Source: Caulobacter rhizosphaerae (lineage in GTDB: Bacteria > Pseudomonadota > Alphaproteobacteria > Caulobacterales > Caulobacteraceae). Taken from it: 64,000 bases of DNA. The position numbers and the translations under genes were made by a program. Shown in pieces: positions 57,270 through 64,000 of this stretch; position 1 is the stretch's first letter; each line of letters opens with the position of its first letter. Where the stretch lies: assembly GCF_010977555.1 (NCBI RefSeq), contig NZ_CP048815.1, positions 4,022,501-4,086,500 on the forward strand. The letters are read 5' to 3'. A model generated the notes under the pieces. The model did not search any database and was not told where the DNA came from. It saw only the letters and a list, made by a program, of their open reading frames with translations.

Positions 57270-57908
57270 TTAACCCTTGCGGGCCAGGGCAGAGCCGGCT
57301 TCGCCGATGGACTTGATCGAGTTGTTCAGCGCCTGGCTGACCATGTTCATTTCCTGGCCCAAAGCCTGGATCTCGGCGGTCAGCTGGCCATACTTCGAGT
57401 CCTTGGAGTCCAGACCGCCCAGCTGATCGGTCTTGGCCTTCATCTGACCCATCTTGTTGTCCATGACCTTGCCCAGGGCCTTGGCCAGGGCGACCAGGAA
57501 GCTGTCGCCCTTGGTCGACTTGGCTTCGCCGCCGTCGCGGACCTGGTCGAGGATCGAACGGGTCCAGCTTTGGGCCACGTCCTCGGCGGTGCGCTGCAGG
57601 TCACCCTGCTGCTGCGGGTTCAGGTTGAAGGCGTCGCCCGCGTTCTGCACGGCCTCCGTCAGGCTCTGGGCCGCGCCGCCCGGATTGCCGCTGGCGGCCT
57701 GGAACACGCCTTGCGCCATGTCGATCACGCCTTGCGGCAGGCCCAGTTGCTGGCCGACCTGCTGGATCACCTGACTGGCGACCGAGCTGATGATCTGCTG
57801 GAAGATCGACTGGAAGGCCAGCGAGGTGCCGCCCGTCAGGGCCGCGAGGGCGACGGTGCTGAACAGGCTGCCGACGTTGAGACCGCCGCCGCTGAAGATA
57901 CCGGACAT
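57270..57908 (-). CDS. Coiled-coil EspA-like protein, candidate filament or translocator component
   Basis: 212-aa protein without signal peptide. The N-terminal third is hydrophobic and Gly/Ser-rich (VGSLFSTVALAALTGGTSLA); the C-terminal part is a long heptad-type helix (YGQLTAEIQALGQEMNMVSQ, then ALNNSIKSIGEAGSALARKG), the layout seen in EspA/SseB filament proteins and some translocators. GGAG lies eight bases upstream. The palindrome at 58019-58041 lies about 115 bases upstream, and a terminator follows, so it is a single-gene unit suited to high expression. Confidence 0.6.
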   Translation of the reverse strand: MSGIFSGGGLNVGSLFSTVALAALTGGTSLAFQSIFQQIISSVASQVIQQVGQQLGLPQGVIDMAQGVFQAASGNPGGAAQSLTEAVQNAGDAFNLNPQQQGDLQRTAEDVAQSWTRSILDQVRDGGEAKSTKGDSFLVALAKALGKVMDNKMGQMKAKTDQLGGLDSKDSKYGQLTAEIQALGQEMNMVSQALNNSIKSIGEAGSALARKG

Positions 57909-58003
57909 GATTGGGACTCCGCGATGTGAATCTGGCGCCTTGGGTCTGCCTGGCGCTCATCGCCGTGACCTGGCGATAGAAGACAACCATTCCGCGCCGT
58001 CCG

Positions 58004-58384
58004 TCAGAAGTCGGGGCGTTCCCTAGCTAGGGTTTTCCCTATCAGCTGGCGCATCGCCATGGAGGGTTGGGCCGCGCGCCGACGGGCCAGCTCGGCGGCG
58101 GTCGCTTCGGCCGCCAGTTCCTCGGCCGTGCGGGTCCGGCGGTCCAGGACGGTGATCTGACCGGCCGTGACCCCCAGCAGGAACACCTCGTCGCGATAGG
58201 CCACCAGGGTCAGACGCTCGCGCTGGCCCACCGGCAGGGCGCGCAGGTAGCGGATCTGGTCGTCGCTGGGCACGCCGGCCTGCAGGCGCTTGAGCAGCTT
58301 GAGGGAGAAGAACGCCAGGCCCAGCACGATGGCCAGGGCGACGGCGACGGTCAGCAGTTCGAGCAGCGCGCTGGCGAGGTTCAC
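58004..58384 (-). CDS. FliO-like export-apparatus protein
   Basis: 126-aa protein with one N-terminal membrane helix (ALLELLTVAVALAIVLGLAF), then the FliO pattern IRYLRALPVGQRERLTLVAY and VFLLGVTAGQITVLDR. In flagella FliO helps assemble the FliP (SctR) pore; it is normally absent from injectisomes. The GTG overlaps the sctU stop (GTGA), so it is cotranslated with sctU. Its last codons contain the palindromic element of the downstream gene. It could also be a FliO copy borrowed from the flagellum. Confidence 0.8.
   Translation of the reverse strand: MNLASALLELLTVAVALAIVLGLAFFSLKLLKRLQAGVPSDDQIRYLRALPVGQRERLTLVAYRDEVFLLGVTAGQITVLDRRTRTAEELAAEATAAELARRRAAQPSMAMRQLIGKTLARERPDF
58019..58041. promoter_or_regulatory. 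Tandem palindromic element upstream of the 57908 gene
   Basis: TTCCCTAGCTAGGGTTTTCC then CTA: a GGGTTTTCCC palindrome with flanking TA, plus an adjoining partial copy 16 bases away. It lies 111-133 bases before the coiled-coil protein start, inside the end of the FliO-like gene. Confidence 0.6.
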
Positions 58385-59553
58385 GTAGGCTCCTGATCAG
58401 GCCGGAAGCCGCCCTCCGGCGGCGGCGGGAAGGTGGGGCCCGAAGCGGCGTCGTCCGGGCCGGAACGCGCCTCGCCGGGCGAAGGTTCAGTCGCCGCCTC
58501 CTCGCGCAGGCGGCGGGCCCAGAGGATGACCTCGGCGACGGCGGCGAACAGGTCCTGCGGGATGATGTCGTCGACGGCGACCTTGTCGCGCAGGGCTCTC
58601 GCCAGCTCGACATTGCGGATGATCGGCACGCCGCCGGCCTCGGCCGCCTCGCGCATGGCCTGGGCGATCAGCCCCTCGCCCTTGCCCAGCAGCACCGGCA
58701 CGGCGTGTTCGGCCGGATCGTAGGCCAGGGCGCAGGCGATGTGGGTGGGATTGACCACCAGCACCGAGGCGTCGCGCGCCGCCTGCACCGCGTTCTGCTG
58801 CGCCCACTCCTGGTGCAGTTGGCGGCGATGGGCCTTCACGTGCGGGTCGCCCTCGGAATCCTTCATCTCCTGGCGGATGTCGCGCCGGCTCATCCGCATC
58901 TTCTTGGTGAACGAGAACTTCTGGTAGGCGAAGTCCAGCATCGACACGAACAGGAACACCCCCACCGTGCCGGCCAGGAGTTGGAACGTCAGTCCGCCAT
59001 AGGCGGCCAGCGCGCCGTCGGCCTCGCCGGTCGGGACGGCCATCAGCTTGTCGAAGGCGGCCGCGGCGACGATCCAGGTCAGCACCACCAGCAGCAAGGT
59101 CTTGGCCAGCGACTTGACCACCTCGAACAGGTTGTCGGTGTTGAACATCCGCTTGAGCCCCTCGCCGGGGTTCATGTGCGACATCTTCGGGCTCATCTTT
59201 TCCAGCGTGAAGACCGGCCCGACCTGGGCGAACTCGGCCAGCATGCCGAAGATCGCGATGGGCAGCAGCAGCATCGCCGTGATGGACACGAAAGCCTTTC
59301 CCGCGGCGGCCCCGGCGATCGGCCAAGCTTCGGCGAATGGGCGGTCCATGACGGCGAAGATCTCGTCGAACAGCCCGCCCAGCCGGTCCAGCGTGACGCC
59401 GGCCACCATCAGCCCCAGCAGCAGCCAAGCCCCCAGGACCGCCGTCGAGGTGACGTCCTTGCTCTTGGGGACATCGCCTTTCTTGCGGGCGTCGGACAGC
59501 CGCTTGGGTGTCGGTTTTTCGGTCTTGTCACCGCCGTCATTCTTCTCAGCCAT
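58381..59553 (-). CDS. sctU: Type III secretion export switch protein SctU (FlhB/YscU family)
   Basis: 390-aa inner-membrane protein. The N-terminus has KTEKPTPKRLSDARKKGDVP, typical of FlhB/SctU. Four membrane segments lie between about 35 and 210. The cytoplasmic domain carries the autocleavage motif NPTH in SVLVVNPTHIACALAY, which controls substrate switching. The C-terminus has a Pro-rich extension (about 355-390). Injectisome rather than flagellar identity is inferred from the neighbouring sctV and sctC. It begins a minus-strand unit with the FliO-like gene, divergent from the transglycosylase-sctV-sctC unit. Confidence 0.9.
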   Translation of the reverse strand: MAEKNDGGDKTEKPTPKRLSDARKKGDVPKSKDVTSTAVLGAWLLLGLMVAGVTLDRLGGLFDEIFAVMDRPFAEAWPIAGAAAGKAFVSITAMLLLPIAIFGMLAEFAQVGPVFTLEKMSPKMSHMNPGEGLKRMFNTDNLFEVVKSLAKTLLLVVLTWIVAAAAFDKLMAVPTGEADGALAAYGGLTFQLLAGTVGVFLFVSMLDFAYQKFSFTKKMRMSRRDIRQEMKDSEGDPHVKAHRRQLHQEWAQQNAVQAARDASVLVVNPTHIACALAYDPAEHAVPVLLGKGEGLIAQAMREAAEAGGVPIIRNVELARALRDKVAVDDIIPQDLFAAVAEVILWARRLREEAATEPSPGEARSGPDDAASGPTFPPPPEGGFRPDQEPT

Positions 59554-59812
59554 AGCGTGTGCTCACGAAGAAACGCCGGTCCTTGACCGTTGATCGGCCT
59601 ATGAATTTGACGAGTTCATATCCAAATGGGGCAGAAAGATGACAACCTTAGCCATAGAAGATGGAAAGCTTAAGCTTGGATTATCTGGCCATTATATCAG
59701 TATACCGCGCTTAAAAATTGTCATGAATGCGCAGTTGACAGGTCAGACAGCCTAAAGTTAACCTTTAATTCGTTGGGAGAACAGACGGGGCGCTACACGA
59801 GGGGACCAATAT
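59554..59812. promoter_or_regulatory. A/T-rich divergent promoter region of the secretion locus
   Basis: The 259-base gap between sctU and the transglycosylase gene is clearly A/T-richer than its surroundings. TTGACA at 59735-59740 with GTTAAC 16 bases on could be a plus-strand promoter. AAGCTTAAGCTT lies at 59666-59677. It should drive both arms of the secretion locus; the GGGAAAACCC element is absent. Confidence 0.45.
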
Positions 59813-60517
59813 ATGCGCAAGTTCTGCGTAGCGCCGACTATTGCCTGTTTAATATTGATTTCATCAGGCCCAGCACTTGCTTATGAATGCGAGACCGCGG
59901 ACGGGCTGAAATTCAGCTCGACCCAGGCGCTCAACGAGAAGTTTTCCTTGGCGCTGGCCGATTGCAGGGTTGAAACTCAACCAACGGCGGCATCCGAACA
60001 GCTCAGGCTCTATGATGCGCCCATCACGGCGACGGCCGTGATCTCTGCGGGCCGGATGGTGCCGATGCCGACCGTGGTCGCCTCGCGAGGGCTGGCCGGA
60101 ACCGCGCTCTACGCCAGCCAGACCGCCGCGGTGGCCCGCGACTACGACATCGACCCGGACCTGCTGCGCGCCGTCATGCACGTGGAATCGCGAGGCAACG
60201 CCGCCGCGGTCTCGCCCAAGGGCGCGCGCGGCTTGATGCAGATCATGCCCGCCACCGCGCGGCGCTTCGGGGTCCGCGAGCCGCTGGTTGAGCTCAGCGA
60301 CCCGATGATCAACATCCGCACCGGCGCCGCCTATCTGAAGAACCTGCAGCACCGCTTCGGCAACAATCTGGAGCTGGTGCTGGCGGCCTATAACGCCGGC
60401 GAGGGCGCGGTCATCAAGTACGGCCTGAAGACCCCGCCCTATCGCGAGACCCAAGGCTACGTAACCAGCGTCATGGGCCACTACCGCACCCTCGTCTCGG
60501 CGCGCGGCAGCCAGTAG
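59813..60517 (+). CDS. Lytic transglycosylase of the secretion locus (SLT fold)
   Basis: 234-aa periplasmic enzyme with a signal peptide (FCVAPTIACLILISSGPALA). The SLT domain is at about 100-225: DIDPDLLRAVMHVESRGNAA with the catalytic Glu in VESRGN, then GARGLMQIMPATARRFGV and LVLAAYNAGEGAV. It cuts peptidoglycan glycan strands, normally to let the injectisome cross the wall. It lies 21 bases upstream of sctV and is the first gene of the plus-strand unit. Confidence 0.92.
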   Translation: MRKFCVAPTIACLILISSGPALAYECETADGLKFSSTQALNEKFSLALADCRVETQPTAASEQLRLYDAPITATAVISAGRMVPMPTVVASRGLAGTALYASQTAAVARDYDIDPDLLRAVMHVESRGNAAAVSPKGARGLMQIMPATARRFGVREPLVELSDPMINIRTGAAYLKNLQHRFGNNLELVLAAYNAGEGAVIKYGLKTPPYRETQGYVTSVMGHYRTLVSARGSQ

Positions 60518-60538
60518 GCGGGACGAAGGGCCGAAGCG

Positions 60539-62548
60539 ATGAGCGTCGAATCCTACCTCAAGCGCCTGCAGCGCCGTCCCGACCAGGGCCTGGTCGCGCG
60601 GTTCAGCGACCTGTTCCTGGTCGCCGGCGTCGTGGCCATCGTCGGGTTGATGATCCTGCCCCTGCCGGCCCTGGCGCTGGACACCCTGGTGGCCGTCAAC
60701 ATCTGCTTTGGCGTGATGCTGCTGCTGGTGGCGATCTACATCTCGACCATCGTCGAGTTCTCGGTCTTTCCCAGCCTGCTGCTGATCACCACCCTGTATC
60801 GGCTGGCCCTGTCGATCGCCACCACGCGGATGATCCTGATCGAGGGCCACGCCGGGCACATCATCGACACCTTCGGCACCCTGGTGGCCGGCGGCAACCT
60901 GGTGGTCGGGCTGGTGGTGTTCCTGATCATCACCGTCGTGCAGTTCATCGTCATCGCCAAGGGCGCCGAACGGGTCGCCGAGGTGGCCGCCCGGTTCAGC
61001 CTGGACGCCATGCCCGGCAAGCAGCTGTCGATCGACAGCGACCTGCGCTCGGGCATGATCGACAAGGACGAGGCCAAGCGACGCCGCCGCGTCCTGGAGA
61101 TGGAAAGCAAGCTGCACGGCAGCCTCGACGGGGCGATGAAGTTCGTGAAGGGCGACGCCATCGCCAGCATCATCATCGTGGTGATCAACCTGCTGGGCGG
61201 CCTGGCCATCGGCATGATCCAGCAGGGGCTGGAGTTCGGCGCGGCGATCCACAAGTACTCGATCCTGACCATCGGCGACGGCATGGTCACCCAGATCCCG
61301 GCCCTGCTGGGCGCCATGGCCGCCGGCCTGATCGTCACCCGCACCACCGACGAGGACAGCGACAGCCATCTGGGCGACGCCGTGCGCCGGCAGTTCGCGG
61401 CCAAGCCCCGCGTGTTCCTGGTGTCGGGCGGCATCTGCTGGCTGATGGCCCTGATCCCCGGCTTCCCGGCCCCGGTGTTCCTGCTGCTGGGAGGGGTGGG
61501 CCTGGTCACCGGCGCCCTGCTGGACGTCGACCTGCGATCCAGGCTGACCAAGCGGTTCCTACCGGGCCGCATCCTGGCCGACGAGACCAAGGCTCCGCCG
61601 GTCGCCGCCCAGACGCGAACCCTGGACGCCCAGCCCATCGTGCCCCTGCTGCTGGAACTGGACGGCGACGGCGTGCGCCGCCACGAGGGCGCGGTCCTGG
61701 CCCGGGCGCTGGAGGAGGTGCTCGAGAGCTTCGAGGTCCGGCTCGGCGTCGCCCTGCCCCGCGCCTCGTTCCACTACGGCGATCCCGCCGGTCCGGCCCG
61801 CTGGCGGCTGCTGGCCTTCGAGGCCCCGATCGGCGCGGGCCAGCTGGCGGACCCGTCGGATCTGGCCGCCCTGCAGGAGACCGTACGTCAGGCCCTGCGC
61901 CGCAACACTGGCCTGTTCGTCGGCATCCAGGAGGCCAGCACCCTGCTGAACCGGGCCGGCGCCGACTATCCCGAGGTGGTCAAGGAAGCCGCCCGCGCCC
62001 TGCCCCTGGCCCGCATCGCCGAGGTCCTGCGCCGCCTGGCCGAGGAAGAGGTCCCGCTGCGGAACCTGCGCGACATCCTGGAATCCCTGGCCGACGCCGG
62101 CCAGCGCGAGAAGGATCCGTTCGCCCTGACCGAGTTCGCGCGGGTCGCCCTGCGCCGCCAGATCAGCCACCGCTACGCGCCCGACGGCGCCCTGCGTGCG
62201 GTCGTGCTGGAGCCGCCGCTGGAACAGCACCTGCGCGAGGCCATCCGCACCGGCGGCGGCGCCCAGCAGCTGGCGCTGGATCCGGAGATGTCGCGCCGGA
62301 TCACCGACGCCATCCTGGCCAAGGTGGACGACACCCAGGCGCCGGTCCTGCTGGCCGCCATCGACCTGCGCCGGCATGTGCGCAAGCTGATCGAGCCCGC
62401 CCGCTTCGACCTGGGCGTGCTGTCGTTTCACGAACTGCTGCCTACCCTGAAGCTCGAGATCGCCGGTCGCGTCGCCTTCCCGCGCGAGCCGCTGACCGTC
62501 GTGCCGAACGATCCTGAACCGCCCCAAACCGCGCCGGCGGCGGCCTGA
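60539..62548 (+). CDS. sctV: Type III secretion export gate protein SctV (LcrD/HrcV family)
   Basis: 669-aa inner-membrane export gate. The N-terminal half has about eight membrane segments, with ISTIVEFSVFPSLLLITTLY, then RLALSIATTRMIL and the conserved cytoplasmic loop RFSLDAMPGKQLSIDSDLRS. The C-terminal half is the nonameric cytoplasmic ring domain (about 360-650, with RQISHRYAPDG). Non-flagellar identity is supported by the secretin gene 13 bases downstream. AAGGG precedes the ATG. Confidence 0.94.
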   Translation: MSVESYLKRLQRRPDQGLVARFSDLFLVAGVVAIVGLMILPLPALALDTLVAVNICFGVMLLLVAIYISTIVEFSVFPSLLLITTLYRLALSIATTRMILIEGHAGHIIDTFGTLVAGGNLVVGLVVFLIITVVQFIVIAKGAERVAEVAARFSLDAMPGKQLSIDSDLRSGMIDKDEAKRRRRVLEMESKLHGSLDGAMKFVKGDAIASIIIVVINLLGGLAIGMIQQGLEFGAAIHKYSILTIGDGMVTQIPALLGAMAAGLIVTRTTDEDSDSHLGDAVRRQFAAKPRVFLVSGGICWLMALIPGFPAPVFLLLGGVGLVTGALLDVDLRSRLTKRFLPGRILADETKAPPVAAQTRTLDAQPIVPLLLELDGDGVRRHEGAVLARALEEVLESFEVRLGVALPRASFHYGDPAGPARWRLLAFEAPIGAGQLADPSDLAALQETVRQALRRNTGLFVGIQEASTLLNRAGADYPEVVKEAARALPLARIAEVLRRLAEEEVPLRNLRDILESLADAGQREKDPFALTEFARVALRRQISHRYAPDGALRAVVLEPPLEQHLREAIRTGGGAQQLALDPEMSRRITDAILAKVDDTQAPVLLAAIDLRRHVRKLIEPARFDLGVLSFHELLPTLKLEIAGRVAFPREPLTVVPNDPEPPQTAPAAA

Positions 62549-62561
62549 ACCTGGAGACGGA

Positions 62562-64000
62562 ATGCGCCTACGACCGGACTACGCCACCGCTTCCCGCTGT
62601 TCCTGGCGAAAGACCTTGCTCGCCGCCGGCCTCGGCGCCGCCCTGCTGATGCCGCCGCTCGCCGCCGTCGCCGGTGAGGTTCCCCTGGGCGCGCGCACGG
62701 TGGACCTGACGGCGCGCGAACAGCCGATCAGCCAGTTCCTGCAGAACTTCTACAGCCAGGTCGGCGTGCCGGTGGTGATCTCGTCCTCGGTGGCTGGCAC
62801 GATCAACGGCGTCTTCAAGGGTCCGGCCGCCAAGATCGACGCCGACGTCTCCAAGGCCTTCGACCTGGTGACCTATTACGACGGCGGCGCGGCCTATGTG
62901 TACACCGCCTCGCAGCTATCCAGCCGCAGCTTCCCGATCTCGGCGTCGGCGTCGCGGCGGGTGGACCGGGCGGCCCGGCAACTGGGCATGCTGGACAGCC
63001 GCAACACCCTGCGCGCCACCGGCGACATGCTGCTGGCGTCGGGCGCGCCGCGCTTCCTGCAGCAGATCGACGAGTTGGCCCGCGGCGGGGTCCAGGCCGA
63101 GGCGGCTTCGCCGACCCTGCAGTACCGGGTGTTCTACCTGCGCTACGGCTGGGCCGACGACGTGAACCTGACGGTGGGCTCCAAGCAGGTGACCATTCCC
63201 GGCGTCGCCTCGATCGTGCGGTCGCTGGTCAATTCCGATCCCAACGAACGCGCCGGGGCCAGCGCCCGCAGCGAGAACCTGGTCCCGGCCGCCGTCCAGG
63301 GCCTGCGCGGCCAGGGCCTGGCCACCCTGGGCACGCCCAATCCGGCGGGCCCGGGCTACGCCAACGACCAGGGCACGCTGGGCATGCCCCTGGCCAACGA
63401 GCAGACCGGCGTCTACTCGCCGCAGAACCCGGTCCGGATCCAGGCGGATTCGCGCCTCAACGCCGTCATCGTCCGCGACGTGGCCGAGCGGATGTCGGCC
63501 TATGAGGAACTGGTCCGCGCCCTCGACGTCGAGCCGCAGCTTCTGGAGATCGAGGCGGCGATCATCGACATCGACACCACCAAGGCCCGCGACCTGGGCG
63601 TGAACTGGCGGTTCGACGACGGCAACGGCGGCGTCCAGTTCGGCCGCGGCCCCAACGCCCCGGCCGGCCTGGAAGACAGCAACCTGGTCCGCGGCAATAC
63701 CTCGCCCAAGTCGGCCGCCGGCCTAGTGGCCTCGACCATCATCGGCAACGGCGACTACTTCTCGGCGCGGCTCAACGCCCTGGAGACCGAGGGCGTGGCC
63801 CGGGTGGTCTCGCGTCCGCAGATTGTCACCCTGTCGAACGTCGAGGCGGTGTTCCAGAACACGCGCGACTTCTATGTCCGCCTGGCCGGCGAGCGCGACG
63901 TGGACCTGTTCAACGTCAGCAGCGGCACCACCCTGCGAGTCACGCCGCACGTCACGCGCGACAACAACCAGACCCGGATCCGCATGCTGGTCAGCATTGA
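62562..64000 (+). CDS. sctC: Type III secretion outer-membrane secretin SctC (partial at right edge)
   Basis: At least 479 codons, open at the window end. The N-terminus has a signal peptide (LLAAGLGAALLMPPLAAVAG). N0/N1/N3-type domains follow: LTAREQPISQFLQNFYSQVG, VEYY-like FDLVTYYDGGAAYVY, FPISASASRRVDRAA, and YRVFYLRYGWADDVNL. The secretin core begins around PVRIQADSRLNAVIVRDVAE and reaches VARVVSRPQIVTLSNVEAVF before the edge. It forms the outer-membrane ring, a hallmark that separates injectisomes from flagella. GGAG precedes the ATG. The remaining apparatus genes probably lie to the right. Confidence 0.93.
   Translation, partial: MRLRPDYATASRCSWRKTLLAAGLGAALLMPPLAAVAGEVPLGARTVDLTAREQPISQFLQNFYSQVGVPVVISSSVAGTINGVFKGPAAKIDADVSKAFDLVTYYDGGAAYVYTASQLSSRSFPISASASRRVDRAARQLGMLDSRNTLRATGDMLLASGAPRFLQQIDELARGGVQAEAASPTLQYRVFYLRYGWADDVNLTVGSKQVTIPGVASIVRSLVNSDPNERAGASARSENLVPAAVQGLRGQGLATLGTPNPAGPGYANDQGTLGMPLANEQTGVYSPQNPVRIQADSRLNAVIVRDVAERMSAYEELVRALDVEPQLLEIEAAIIDIDTTKARDLGVNWRFDDGNGGVQFGRGPNAPAGLEDSNLVRGNTSPKSAAGLVASTIIGNGDYFSARLNALETEGVARVVSRPQIVTLSNVEAVFQNTRDFYVRLAGERDVDLFNVSSGTTLRVTPHVTRDNNQTRIRMLVSI

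Noticed and set aside
57260-59677. The palindrome AAGCTTAAGCTT at 57260-57271 and again at 59666-59677
   Set aside because: The first copy overlaps the stop codon of a gene and is not near a promoter, so two occurrences of a 12-base word are not enough to call an operator.

Overview
The window is GC-rich, densely coding DNA from an alphaproteobacterium. A Caulobacterales member (Caulobacter-like) is my best guess. The guess rests on the rhizobial/alphaproteobacterial types of rhamnose isomerase and fused aldolase-dehydrogenase, many GTG starts with GTGA/ATGA overlaps, a TonB-dependent receptor for plant-sugar uptake and a chemotaxis cluster. No marker gene fixes the genus.

Region 1 (about 1-17 kb) is a nearly complete L-rhamnoside utilisation locus. 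It holds a TonB-dependent receptor, a secreted GH106 alpha-L-rhamnosidase, the symporter RhaT, L-rhamnose isomerase, rhamnulokinase, a fused rhamnulose-1-phosphate aldolase/lactaldehyde dehydrogenase, and enzymes for both aldolase products (LldD for lactate, TpiA for dihydroxyacetone phosphate). A DeoR-type regulator closes it. A 12-base motif, CATTATCGATCA or a close variant, precedes four of these transcription units and is probably the regulator's operator.

Region 2 (17-28 kb) is mixed: a DUF3237 protein; an IclR/degenerate SDR/IclR/esterase unit; tRNA-Val(CAC) flanked by odd repeats; a LysR regulator; a PaoABC-type molybdenum aldehyde oxidoreductase; and an MFS exporter. Region 3 (28-35.9 kb) carries accessory enzymes, including a rifampin ADP-ribosyltransferase (arr) under a TetR regulator with a clear palindromic operator. 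Between them lie several gene fragments (Tat leader stub, DHFR-like C-terminus, Mug glycosylase N-terminus), which suggests repeated insertion and deletion. An Mpg-type DNA glycosylase ends this region.

Region 4 (36-50 kb) is signalling: a hybrid histidine kinase, a soluble MCP-like protein, then a minus-strand chemotaxis operon STAS-cheY-cheA-cheW-mcp-mcp-cheW-cheR-cheB. The two mcp genes share a 324-base identical block.

Region 5 (50-64 kb) is the most interesting part: the left portion of a non-flagellar type III secretion system (sctU, sctV, sctC, a lytic transglycosylase and, unusually, a FliO-like protein). Beside it sit candidate secreted proteins without signal peptides: a class 3 lipase paired with an exported ankyrin protein, a LysM/EF-hand/peptidoglycan-enzyme protein followed by a lipoprotein, a coiled-coil EspA-like protein, and unknowns. 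A palindromic element (core GGGAARACCC flanked by TA, often in tandem) lies just upstream of the candidate-substrate genes only, so it may define a substrate regulon. The ATPase and most of the export apparatus must lie beyond the right edge. The system could target bacteria rather than eukaryotes, but that is inference.
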